From the NCBI GenBank assembly GCA_022494885.1, contig JAGVSM010003773.1:1-64000 (forward strand): DNA of 64,000 nt. The letters run 5' to 3'. This document shows, piece after piece, positions 22,530-31,989 of this stretch. The position numbers and the translations under genes were made by a program. The DNA comes from Micrasema longulum (taxonomy: Eukaryota > Arthropoda > Insecta > Trichoptera > Brachycentridae). The notes below the pieces were generated by a model, which had not been told where the DNA came from, ran no database searches, and saw only the letters and a list, made by a program, of their open reading frames with translations. Position 1 is the stretch's first letter, and each line of letters opens with the position of its first letter.

Positions 22530-23061
22530 TATTTAAATTCAACTACTCCGTGTTGTGTCGTTTTTAAGTATCAAAATACTGCTGGGATTAAAAAGAAATA
22601 GAGTAGATCTCATTTCATGTGTAAATAGAAAATTCACAAATAATATTAATTGAGAATCGGATTATTTTACCGTCTGTCAGATTGTTAAATAAAACAAAGT
22701 AGACATTTTGTTAGTATTGCTGGGGTAATCAAATTTTTTTCCCAGCTTTCTATTTATAAACCTTGGTTATTTTATATTATATTAAACGGTATTAATTTAC
22801 TTACTTACAAAATGACTATTAAATGATTTTGTTTACGTTTGCCTGATAAAAGTACCTGTTTTTCTTTATAATCCAGTCAGTAAATTTTTTTTATTGTTAA
22901 AACATAACATAACATTACACCAAATTATCCTATATTTGTAATTTGATAATATATTGTTGGATCTGATAACAATACGCGACCACTTCACGCATGCGCACAG
23001 GCGGGATGTCAGACTTTTGGACACAATGCGATGTATGCAAACATGATTCTACGCTCCTTCT

Positions 23062-23652
23062 GTAGCTTAATCACAAATAACTATCAATGTGCTGATAAAC
23101 GACGTGATAACAATATCTCACTATGGTTGTTTATCGTATCGCGATCACAATGAAACCTCCGTAAACACCTAATATTAAATTGTCAAAATATTTACGTTTC
23201 GCGACGTATAATCCTGCTGCGCAATCACATATTTGAATTTCTCTGATGTAAATATTCCAATACTGCTATTGTTATTTATTTATTTATTATTCATCAAGCT
23301 ATTTATTGTATTTAGCCGGCGGTGGCGGTTGGCAAGCCAAATGTCAAGAAAAAAACAGTCGCCATTGTAATTGTAATTTAATTCTTACTTTTTTGTATTA
23401 GATACTCCTTACTATTTTGCAAATGCAATATATTGTATTATTTTTTATAGTAAACGCCGATTTTTCGCCAGTGAACTGTATTTATTTACGAGAAAAACAA
23501 AAAAACGAACCGACACAAGCGTTGACTTAGAAATTACATACGCGTTGACTTATGACTGCGATAATTTAAGCATTTTCATTATTGTTCATTGTGATCGCTC
23601 AAATTCTTAGCATGTTTTTAAGCACGTCGATAGTTATTTGTGATTGAGCGAC
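23062..23652 (+). mobile_element. 591-bp TIR MITE, copy B (complete)
   Basis: Terminal inverted repeats of 24 bp: GTAGCTTAATCACAAATAAC.. at 23062-23085, and its complement GATAGTTATTTGTGATTGAG.. at 23629-23652. No coding capacity. It immediately follows the right end of THAP repeat copy 3. Internal parts include TTGGCAAGCCAAATGTCAAG and a long run of A+T. Copies A (1786-) and C (24901+) share ends and interior. Confidence 0.85.
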
Positions 23653-23699
23653 TGGTTTGGTGCAATATAATTCTATGGTATAAAGTTTATATTCGCTTA

Positions 23700-23830
23700 A
23701 AAGGGATAATATTTTTATTATCTTTTTATGATAGTTAAGTAAAAAGAAACGTATTTTTGTTGAATATGTATATGTTAATAATATCATTTTTGTAAAAGGC
23801 ATTGTGCCGTATATGTTAAATAAACAAATA
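23700..23830 (+). mobile_element. LINE 3' terminus with stem-loop
   Basis: Ends TGTAAAAGGCATTGTGCCGT (hairpin GGCA-TTG-TGCC, 23798-23808) and AAATAAACAAATAATG. Confidence 0.45.
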
Positions 23831-23839
23831 ATGAGGTCA

Positions 23840-24639
23840 TAACTTCAATTCGGTACACTGTATTATAGAAGAATAATTCTCATTTTGAACATAATTCCCG
23901 TCGTCCTTGCTAAGGGTTTTGAAAAGGGGTATCGTAAAATATCCTCCAGTCAATTTATTTTATTTCTTTTTTATCGAAAGAAAATAAGCCTATAACTCTC
24001 CGGTTTAAGGCCACCATAGTAAAATCAATTTTATATTGATGGTAGTGAAATCACTTCCTGAAAACAGGCTTTGATTTGGGGGAGTTTTTGCTTGTATTTT
24101 CATAAGTTTATTTGTGTACGCCTATTCTACCCCCATGAGTAAAAGGGCAGCATTTCTACAAAAAAATACAAAATGAAGTAAAAACAAGGAAAAAAAAAGG
24201 AAAAAAAAATAAAAATTTCAAACCATTTATATATATGTATATATAATTTTTCTGTGCGTGTGAGGTACCCAATTTACATGCGGTTGTCAGCGAAGTGTAG
24301 ATTTTTGCGCTGCGCGTGTTCGTGGATATAAAAAAATTCAATCTAATCTGTAAAAAAAAGTTAGAAGCATAAATATTTTTTTCATCGACCTACCAGGATT
24401 GCATTCAACGAGAATGAATGTTTAAAAAAGGTTACTTACTATATTATTACATGTTACTATATTATTACTTGTTATTATATTATTATTATTACCATACCTT
24501 TATGTAAATATTATTCTGTCCCAAAACGAGTTTGTTGTAACTTCTGGGAGTACGAAAAAAATATTTAATAAATAAAAAAAAACTTGACCTGCTCAAAATT
24601 TCTTAATAAAAGTGAAAGATCATGTATAAAATTTTAGCT
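23840..24639. other. no recognisable feature
   Basis: AT-rich. ATATTATTAC microrepeats near 24440-24490. No gene or shared repeat recognised. Confidence 0.4.
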
Positions 24640-24860
24640 TGATAATTTTACTCAGAGACACCTCTCCTTTATCGCACCGAGAGTGTTTAATATTTTGGAA
24701 GAGCGTGGTAAAGCTCTCAAGGACAAAACCCATTATCAAAAAAGGGTATCTGGACTGGATCTTTCTTAGGGGAAGAGATTTAAGTGAAAAACTCCTTGAT
24801 GATTTTTCAAATATTTGAGTTAGTTTATTTCAATTTTATATTTTACACGTACTTTGACCT
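24640..24860 (+). pseudogene. possible LINE C-terminal relic
   Basis: The reading ..SVFNILEERGKALKDK..YQKRVSGLDLS resembles the ..RLFNILP.E... K.H.FK..L..W end of LINE proteins, but it is short and shifted. Confidence 0.3.
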
Positions 24861-25383
24861 ATTTGTCAATCCTGTCCTGATGAAATCGATGACCAGACCA
24901 GTAGCTCAATCACAAATAACGTGCTAATAAGCAACGGGATAACGATTTCTCACCATGGTTGTTTATCGTATTTGCGATCACAATGCAACATCCGTGAACA
25001 CCTAATATTAAATGTCAATATATTTACGTTTTGCGATCTATAATCCTGCTGTGCAATCACATACTTGAATTTCACCTGTGTAAATATGGGAAATATTTCA
25101 AAACTGCGAATTTTTTAAATTATTTATCATGCTATTCATTGCATTTAGCCGGTGCGGGGCTGGCAAGCCAAATGTCAAGAAAAGCAGTCACTTTAGTAAC
25201 TTTAATTTAATTTTTCCTTTTTTGTATTAGATTCTCCTTACGATTTTGCAAATGCAATATATTGTATTATATTTTATAGTAAACGCCGATTTTCCACCAA
25301 TGAACTGTATTTATTTACGTTGACTTAGAAATAACACACGCGTTGACTTATGACTGCGATAACTTAAGCATGTTCATAATTAT

Positions 25384-26255
25384 AAAAAAATAAATAAAAC
25401 AATTTTGTTTTTAACCACTATTTTTTTTTCCACTGACCGGTTTCAAAGCAAACAAGATTCTTCGTTAAGGTTTACGTAACTAATGAATTAATTCCTTTTT
25501 TTATCATGTTCACTAAATACTACACGTGGACCCAATAAATCAAGTCTTTTTTTCCTTGCAAGGGTGGTAATTTGATATCAATATTTTCGAAGCTATACAA
25601 GAGAGGACTAAAAGAAATATAGTTTATTTAATTATTAATTATTTTTTTCATATTATGAATCGCTTTTTTAATTTTTAAGATTTCTAAGTTGAATAATTTT
25701 AATGTTTTATTTTCAACGTGAAGTACTTTTAACCCAGTGTAAAGACACATAAAGATTGAAGTTAGGATTATTTTTAATCAGATGATTTGCGAATTCAGAA
25801 AAATTATTTTTATTTAAGCATCTTAAGTGTTATTTTACTCTAATATTAAAGTTTCTTTTAGTTTTTCCAATGTAGATTGAATCGCAATCATTACAATTTA
25901 ATTAGTATATCCCAGATTTATTATATTTATGGACTTTGTCTGTGTGATTTTTTAACAATGTTCCTATATTATTGATTGTTTAGAAAGCCTGTTTAATGTT
26001 TGATGTTTGGAAACTAGATAATTGTTTTGAAAAATATGACCTTTAAAAAAATAATCCGCCTTCATTGTTTAGGTGGGTTTGCTTTTTTTACTGTGGGAGT
26101 AGAATACAAATATGTATTTATAAGTTTGCGTTTTTGTTATTGATTTAATATTTTATCAATCAAGTTCTCATTATATCCATTATTATTAGCAATCTGTTTT
26201 ATTGTATTAAGTTCTTTTTTTAAATTAGTATCATCTAGTGATATAAACTTTATGT
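25384..26255 (-). pseudogene. Penelope-like element: GIY-YIG endonuclease region and 3' terminal repeat
   Basis: Read on the - strand. A connector with ..KKELNTIKQIANNNGYNENL and IDKIL (about 26235-26150) is followed by a GIY-YIG nuclease core at 25915-25760: SGIY-stop-LNCNDCDS, IYIGKTKRNFN, IRVK-stop-HLR, FANHL. Then comes the tail LKVLHVENKTLKLFNLEIL..KKAI and NYISFSPLL. GIY..YIG preceded by C-x2-C is the endonuclease of Penelope-like retroelements, which lies C-terminal to their RT. Two stops interrupt it and the RT is missing. A 7-bp duplication TAATTAT (25377-25383, 26256-26262) marks an insertion into MITE copy C. Confidence 0.85.
25436..25468 (-). ncRNA. hammerhead-like ribozyme motif, decayed
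   Basis: The - strand reads TTAACGA, a weakly paired stretch, then TTTGAAACCGGTC. The 3' half (GAAA, palindromic ACCGGT, then C as in a GUC cleavage triplet) is ideal. The first core differs from CTGANGA by T and A changes, and stem II is poor, so it is probably inactive. Position downstream of the PLE coding tail matches 43137 and 52201. Confidence 0.4.
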
Positions 26256-26554
26256 TAATTATTAGTCATTGTGATTGCTCAAATGCTTAGCATGTTTTAA
26301 ACACGTCGATAGTTATTTGTGATTGAGCTACAGCTGTATATTTAAATTTTCAGAACCTTAGGAACAATTGGATCACGAAATAGGTTGAGCAGTTTTTCAT
26401 ATAGCTTTAATTGAAATGTAAGAAGTGAATTGAAATTTTAAATAAAAAGACTTGTGATGACGTCATAATCGATATGACCCATTTACCACTTCACCAAGCC
26501 CGTGCTTAGTCCACCTAACTGCCATTTTTTAAACTATCATTTTTTTTATTTGAA

Positions 26555-26740
26555 ATTTATTTACTAACCTTTACGGATTATTACATTCATTTTACAAAAA
26601 TAATGAATCATTTTTATTTATTTATACTCGGTTGTTGATAATTATATTTTTTACGCCTTTTGAAAAGTTTGTCTGAGTCTTTTGTTTAGTTTTGTCTGTT
26701 AGTTTAAATCTTAATTTGTTGCAATTGTTTAAATTGTAAT
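26555..26740 (-). mobile_element. LINE family D, 3' end
   Basis: The reverse complement aligns with 5440-5620: ACAGACAAAACTAAACAAAA, GACTCAGACAAACTTTTC, GTAAAATGAATGTAATAATC, and TTAGTAAATAAATTTC at the tail. It covers the last 30 codons and the 3'UTR. 26332-26554 shows nothing. Confidence 0.75.
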
Positions 26741-26798
26741 ATTCCCCTTCGTCGCACTAGACATAATACGTTACTGAGCAATGACAAATTAATGCAAC

Positions 26799-26841
26799 AC
26801 CATCGTGGTTTCGGATGTCACAGGGTTTAAAGAACACCCTG
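26799..26841. mobile_element. solo terminus of the CAGGGTGTTC (Tc1-type) MITE
   Basis: ATCGTGGTTTCGGATGTCAC then AGGGTTTAAAGAACACCCTG, followed by TA. It is identical in order to the right terminus of the complete element at 42591-42948; the rest of the element is missing. Confidence 0.7.
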
Positions 26842-26864
26842 TATAAAGGTAGATTAAAACGAAA

Positions 26865-27115
26865 TAATTTTGATAATCTTAAGCTAAACCACTTCAATTT
26901 ATTATATTGACATCAATCTTTATCAATAGTCCTTATCTCTTAGAGCGTATTTCAATCAATTGTCCCGTAAAGTCAACACACCAAGTTAATTTTTTTTATA
27001 ATCCATTGCCCAAAAAAAATATGTTCAAAACTTGTTTATTTATCGTAGCTGCTCCAAATTTAACTTACCTTATCCCCATTAAAATAGTTTTAATACAAAA
27101 TATTGTGCAAACAAA
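26865..27115 (+). pseudogene. LINE family A, internal C-terminal fragment
   Basis: The frame contains NSPYLLERISINCPVKSTHQ and NFFYNPLPKKNMFKTCLFI, corresponding to DSPYLLQNIGFLCPLRHTRL.. of the copy at 3250-3380. It is truncated at both ends, and its 3' side runs into an RTE fragment. Confidence 0.65.
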
Positions 27116-27116
27116 C

Positions 27117-27500
27117 CATCACGCCGTTTCCCCGTAGGGGTAGGTTAATTTTTTTTTACAAAAAGGCAAAACTGTCAGATGTCAACCAATCTTATTGTTA
27201 CATTCAAATTCAAAGTGCCGAAAAACTGGGTAGTGCCGGCGAATTGTATAGTAGTATCCCTGTAAAAAATAGTGCTTAAAATGTTTTCTTTACTCACCCG
27301 GGCGCCGAATGTTTGAATATTGCTTTGTATCAAACAATAAAAAAGAAATGTGTCAATTTTAAACAAACAAGAAAACCATCGTAGACGTGTGCAGATAATA
27401 GAACGCCGCATTACTCTGTTTTTACAAACTGACATCGCTTCCTCTGCATTCATACATATTTTGCACGCACGCCGATTGATCCGACTTTTTAAGAATTAAT
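27117..27500 (-). pseudogene. RTE-type LINE 3' end, interrupted
   Basis: - strand: ..SACVQNMNAEEAMSVCKNRV.. at 27475-27410 and, after about 280 bp of unrelated sequence, the terminal ..PYGE.A codons (CCCCGTAGGGGTAGG, 27130-27145). Two parts of one 3' end, or two overlapping copies, separated by an insertion of unknown type. Confidence 0.55.
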
Positions 27501-27574
27501 TTGCCAATTCCGTCATAGTTTCGTGTTTCATTATTTTCTGCATCCATCAACATTCGCATTGTAAATCAACGACA

Positions 27575-28075
27575 ACAACAAACCATTACGCCGCTTCCCC
27601 GTAGGGGTAGGCAGAGAGGATAGAACGCAATATCACCCTGTCTTTGCATACAGACTTCGCTTCCTCTACATTCATAGATCTTCTCATGCACGCACGCTGA
27701 TTGTTCCCACTCTTGACATGTCCATCTTCAAGTATTTGATGACTTGATCGTGCCATGTCTTTCTCGGTCTTCCTCGTTTTCTGCATCCATCAACATTCGC
27801 ATCGTAAGTCCTTTTATCCGTTCTTTCGCTGTCCATTCGCTCTACATGTCCAAACCAACGCAGCACCCCTTTCTTGATTCCGTCGATAATGCATGTCTCA
27901 GCCTTACACACTTCACGGATCTCGACATTTGTGCACCTATCAAACATAGTTTTACCACACATTCGCCTAAAGCATTTCGCATTTCTACAGCATTCAACCT
28001 ACTTTCATCATCATTTTTCCAATTTCATACTTCGCTCCTATACATTAGAGTTGGCACTAGAACTCTTTTGTGACT
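27575..28075 (-). pseudogene. RTE-type LINE, C-terminal 170 codons
   Basis: - strand frames with several shifts: ..RVLVPTLMYRSEV.NWKND, DESRLNAVEMR, CIIDGIKKGVLRWFGHVERM, then GRPRKTWHDQVIKYLKMDM, then ..EAKSVCKDRVILRSILSAYP and ..GEAA, stop. L(R/K)W.GHV.RM, GRPR.TW.D and the terminal WRS..SAYP.GE are hallmarks of insect RTE C-termini. A second piece of the same region, slightly more 5', is at 34875-35095 (-). Confidence 0.8.
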
Positions 28076-28199
28076 TTCAAAAAAAACTTTTTGAAACTCT
28101 TAAATAAAACATATGTCAGTGTGTAATAAATTTATGTTCCTTTAATTATGTTTATGTTATTATCATACAAAAATTTTGAATCGGTCAACTTTATTATGA

Positions 28200-28480
28200 A
28201 AAAAAAATTATTTAAAAAAAAAAAAAAAAAAAAAAATTTTTTTAAAAAAGTAAAAAAAAATATACTCCTTCATTCAATTTCCTCATCCCTTCTTGCAATT
28301 TTTTTTTCTTGTCTTATTTATTATATTTTTTTTTCTCTTTACTGTGTAACATGTTCTCTCATTATATTTGTGAAAAAGTTTAACTGGATGTATGTAGCAG
28401 TTATATTTATATAAACCAACTGTTGTTTTTCCTGAATAAATAAAAAATATATATATATATATATATATATATTAATGTTA
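28200..28480. repeat. poly(A)-rich and (AT)n low-complexity DNA
   Basis: A-runs at 28196-28260 and an (AT)n tract at 28445-28472. A short poly-lysine reading frame across the A-run is an artefact. Confidence 0.8.
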
Positions 28481-28549
28481 TTAATTGCAATGTGTCCTAG
28501 CTACACATCACTTGGAAGGTGGAGTTAATTTTCTGTTCCTTATTTATGC

Positions 28550-28660
28550 ATGTTCATGTTTGTATGTGTATATATGTATGTGTATATATATATATATGTA
28601 TGTATACATATGGATGTGTGTGTGTGTATGTATATGTATGTATGTTGTATGTGTATATGT
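28550..28660. repeat. (TATG)n/(TG)n microsatellite
   Basis: Alternating TATGTG, TATATA and GTGTGT units; variable, not coding. Confidence 0.85.
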
Positions 28661-28689
28661 ATTTTCATTTTTATTTATTTTTTAATGGT

Positions 28690-28795
28690 TTTTTAATTAT
28701 TTTTTTTTATTTATTCATATTTTTTCTCTTACAAACTAAAATTAATAATAAAAATAATGTGACCTCACTGGGGTTACCCGTGCCGAGGACACTAA
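28690..28795 (-). mobile_element. LINE 3' terminus with CCTCGGCACGGG stem-loop, minus strand
   Basis: The - strand reads CCTCGGCACGGGTAACCCCA then GTGAGGTCAC and an AT-rich tail. The same terminus occurs on the + strand at 31012-31045 (CCCTCGGCACGGGACACCCC). CCTC pairs with GAGG, giving a terminal hairpin. Confidence 0.6.
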
Positions 28796-28799
28796 ACAA

Positions 28800-29105
28800 T
28801 AGACCTTTTTTTAAAAATATTTTTATATTTGAGAATAAGCAAAGAAGACTTACTTAATAAACAGAGATAATTAACGAAATGTTCAGACAGTTTTAAATTT
28901 ACTTACTTACTATTTTTTTCTTCTTCTCTTCCTTCCCTGTTTTCCCATCCCACTTCCTTGCACCCCTAGCGAACTGTACGTTTTGTTTTTTTATATTTTT
29001 CATCCTATATGAAACCCATAATTGGTCTTGTTATTTGTTGTTATTCTTTATGTATTGTTTATAACTATGACTGTGTTGGTTTGAAAAATATAATAAATAA
29101 AATAA
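28800..29105 (+). mobile_element. LINE 3'UTR-like sequence
   Basis: Pyrimidine-rich (28915-28970) then AT-rich, ending AATATAATAAATAAAATAAC at 29105, a typical LINE tail of this window. No coding sequence. Confidence 0.35.
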
Positions 29106-30480
29106 CAAAACTTGTTTGTTCAGTTAAATGACAGATGTGAATCAAAATGGCCGCATTCGTCAACAAAATGGCTCACTTCCTGTTGACAGGTCAGCTCAAA
29201 AGAAAGGATTTTCATTACAGGAAGTTGCCAGATGTCGGAGAAAATGTCATTAGTTATCTATGGTAGGTACCTAGCCATGAATGTGTTACAATGCTGCCAC
29301 AAATGTTTTAGGAATCGCGATCCCTTTCTTCGTGGATCGCGTTGAAAGGGGGAGAAAGAGACGGATTGATACGATGAACATCTTAGGGATTACTCTATAA
29401 AATTATATTACATCCTTATTTATTTGCATTGTGGGAATTTAAAATACCTATTATCATCATTTTTCTCTTTTCCGAACCCGGTGGTGTATAAGGCACTGAA
29501 TTAGTGAACCTAATGCAGATCTCTTCGATAGTCTGTTTCACGACGTTTAAGTGATCAGTTCTACACTTCAAACGGAACAATGAAAGCATCCACCCCTTTT
29601 CCGAAACTGTTCATAAAAACTTATTTCTTTCTTCAGTTTCGCATATCAATATCAGTTTTTTTGAAAATAACTAAGCGAAAATGGAATATTTCTTTACAAT
29701 CAAACCGCAAAAATAACAAAACAAAGAAACTTTAAAAGCTTTCATTGTACCCCTCACCGCAGTATTGTCAATTGTGATCAATCAAATACACGTGGCCAGC
29801 ACAATCACCTTTTTCTAATTTCCCAGTATGACAATGCAGGAATACAGTGTAAGTTCCAAATTGAGACCGCGGCCGCACGCTCCAGATCCCGCCTCGGAAA
29901 GGAAGAAGAACGTAGTAATACAAACAAATCAAACGACACGAAACCCAAATACACATAGGAAACATTTAAATAATTTGCCCTGTACAACATGCAATCAAGC
30001 AACAGAAGAAAAACAATACGTATCTATACCAAAACACAAAGGAACATCAAATTATCAAGACACTACTGGCAAAATCCTAACACAGATCCTAACATGATCC
30101 CTATCGAACTCAGGCGAAATTTTATCTCGTCATAGTACTGAATCCCTCGTAAAAACCATTATCCTAATACCAATACTAAAAACAATTCTATGCAAAGACC
30201 CTAATCGTCCTAACAATCTCTCAGACCTTAGAGCAGACGAAACGGGTCCTAGAGCATGATCGCTTCACTTCAAAAGGAACAGTTAAACACTGCAGTAAAC
30301 AACCTTTAAAATCAATATTTCTTGTATACTATACCAGGAATCAAACCCAGAGCGAGCTAAAAACCGAAGCGGACTTATCTCCGCTCGATTTCCTTATTCA
30401 GGATTTTTATCTTAGAGCAGCCATCAAGTCAAAAACACTCGTCCAGTATTCTGACTCTATTGCACACACTATACTTTATC
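29106..30480. other. no recognisable gene
   Basis: About 1.4 kb, less AT-rich than average. 89-codon and 65-codon frames overlap on opposite strands near 29768-30097; neither resembles a family. 30373-30412 repeats a phrase from 19825-19855. AAAATGGCCGCATTCG and AAAATGGCTCACTTCC near 29145-29180 are mildly promoter-like. Confidence 0.35.
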
Positions 30481-30483
30481 CGC

Positions 30484-30605
30484 CTGGGGTGGTATTCTGA
30501 ACCACTCTCGCGGCCGTAGAAAACACTTTATCTCGTGTATTCTGTATGTAAATACGAGAGATAACTGGTTTTTCTACGGCCGCGAGATCCTTTAGAATGC
30601 CAGCC
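30484..30605. mobile_element. 122-bp palindromic MITE (family P), copy 1
   Basis: Almost the whole element is one inverted repeat: CTGGGGTGGTATTCTGAACC, ACTCTCGCGGCCGTAGAAAA and TATCTCGTGTATT, a loop of about 9 bp, then the complements of the same three blocks. Copy 2 lies at 54511-54619 and a broken copy at 51462-51490. No coding capacity. A transcript through it would fold into a long hairpin. Confidence 0.8.
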
Positions 30606-30655
30606 TTAGAGGCAGAGAGGGAATGTGAAATAATAATTAAAGTAAATCTTAATTT

Positions 30656-31325
30656 GCCAACAATATTTTGAGTTTTTCCAAATTTTTGTAGACAAGGTCT
30701 GGATTCAACTCCCTGGGGAGTTGTTTATATTAACATATTACACAGAGATGAAGAACATTTAAGAGAAGGTAATATGGTATCGCACGGATCGATGAGTGGA
30801 TCAAACCAAATAGGTAAAATGTATGCACTGTTTATAATTTTTTTTTAATTGGTCTGTATAAATTGGTTATGTTTTTTATGAATATTTTTGATTTTTATTG
30901 TTTATTGTGTTGATTATTATAAGGTTAATTATGTTTTTTTTAAAATTGTTATTATTACGTTAACTTTGTTAAATAGCTAATCTTAGGCATGTTTTACATT
31001 TTGTAAAATGTTTCCCTCGGCACGGGACACCCCAGTGAGGGAACATTATTCTGTATATAAATAAGAATACAAATAATGTAAAAGTATAAATAAATAAATA
31101 TAGAAGTCTAGGCATCTACAGGGCTTATGACCTGTCAATGGCTGGTTTAAGTGGCCACTTTACACACTGTGTATGTGGTGAATGGTGAATCTTACACAGT
31201 GTTTAAAGTGGCCAATTAAACCAGCCATTGACAGGTCATAAATCCTGTAGATGTCTAGACTTCTATATTACCTTCTCTTAAATGTTCTTCAACTCTGTTG
31301 TAATATGTTCTTTATTTGTTGTAAT
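30656..31325. mobile_element. foldback element carrying a LINE tail
   Basis: The outer terminus AACAATATTTTGAGTTTTTC (30663) leads to AGAGAAGGTAATAT (30775). The element resumes at ATAGAAGTCTAGGCATC (31099). From 31102 to 31310 it is a compact palindrome: arms of about 75 bp (GGGCTTATGACCTGTCAATG, GCTGGTTTAAGTGGCC and complements) with a 20-bp loop. The right end is TCTGTTGTAATATG. Confidence 0.8.
30776..31096 (+). mobile_element. short LINE insertion in the foldback
   Basis: 3'UTR-only copy ending with the CCCTCGGCACGGG..CCCAGTGAGGG hairpin (31012-31041) and a TAAATAAATAAATA tail. The duplication AATAT flanks it (30771-30775, 31097-31101). Confidence 0.65.
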
Positions 31326-31394
31326 TTTTGGTTATCATTCATGTATTTAATTAATTAAAGTTAAAATAAAACTAATTACAAAAAACTTAATCCT

Positions 31395-31790
31395 CTCATA
31401 CCAACGAGGAAGTTCAGTGCAACGGGAAATTTGATATTTCAAATGTTTTCTTATGCGCGGTAAAAATTATGGCATTTAATTGTGGAACTAAATTTCTCGA
31501 AAATGTATGAAAAAAATTATCAAAGTTAATTTCTTTAAACGACGCCACTAGTTCTCCGAAATCATCCAATAACAGAATGTTGTGATACATTTCCGGTTAC
31601 CGAGAAGCCAACCCACCAATCAGGACCACTCACCGTAGAGAAATAATTGAGACGTCACAGGCGGAGTAATTCCAAAATCAGAAAACTTTTTGTACGATGC
31701 ATGGAAATATTTGTTTTTTAAATTGGCTTAATTTATAGTATATTAATAAATAACAAAAAAATAAAAAAAACTCCAAACTCTCAATTTCAA
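31395..31790 (+). repeat. dispersed repeat V, copy 1
   Basis: Ordered matches to 51640-52080: GAGGAAGTTCAG, ATGTTTTCTTATGCGCGGTA then AAAATTA, CTCGAAAATGTA, GACG(C/T)CACT, ATTTCCGGT, ACGTCACAGGCGGAGTAATT, TATTAATAAATAAC. It includes one non-A+T-rich patch and has no coding sequence. Confidence 0.6.
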
Positions 31791-31989
31791 TTCAACTCTA
31801 AATTTGCAATTCGATTGCCGAATACAGCTTCTGCGAATAAAATAGATCTTTTTTTATGTACATATCGGCAGTTAAGCAGCTATCGGCTTCCTATTTATTA
31901 ACTTATAACTTATATTTACGGTTTGCAATTAAGTGATGGGTTAAAACAGCTCGTAAAGTATTGTAGACTACAATAAAATTGAAAACAAA

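Larger units (their letters stand above)
20845..23055 (+). mobile_element. THAP-exon repeat, copy 3, split by a LINE
   Basis: Left part 20852-20967 (AGTCCAGCAACCGCGTACGC.. to ..TAGTACGCAATTGC). The right part resumes at 22530 (AAATTCAACTACTCCGTGTT..) with the relic of the THAP exon (its ATG is mutated), GTAAATAG at the donor, the ACATTTTGTTAGTATTG block, and the right end CGATGTATGC..CTACGCTCCTTCTGTA. Removing the LINE gives a unit of about 650 bp. Confidence 0.75.
24901..26331 (+). mobile_element. 591-bp-type TIR MITE, copy C, carrying a PLE
   Basis: The left terminus GTAGCTCAATCACAAATAAC (24901) and right terminus GATAGTTATTTGTGATTGAG plus CTAC (26308-26331) are perfect family ends. Excluding 25384-26262 (the PLE and one target duplication) gives 552 bp, close to copy B. 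The interior matches copy B up to AACTTAAGCATGTTCATAAT and resumes at TTAGTCATTGTGATTGCTC. Confidence 0.9.

Noticed and set aside
28148..28857. Frames with poly-Lys or Val/Tyr/Cys repeats
   Set aside because: They come from an A-run and a TATG/TG microsatellite.
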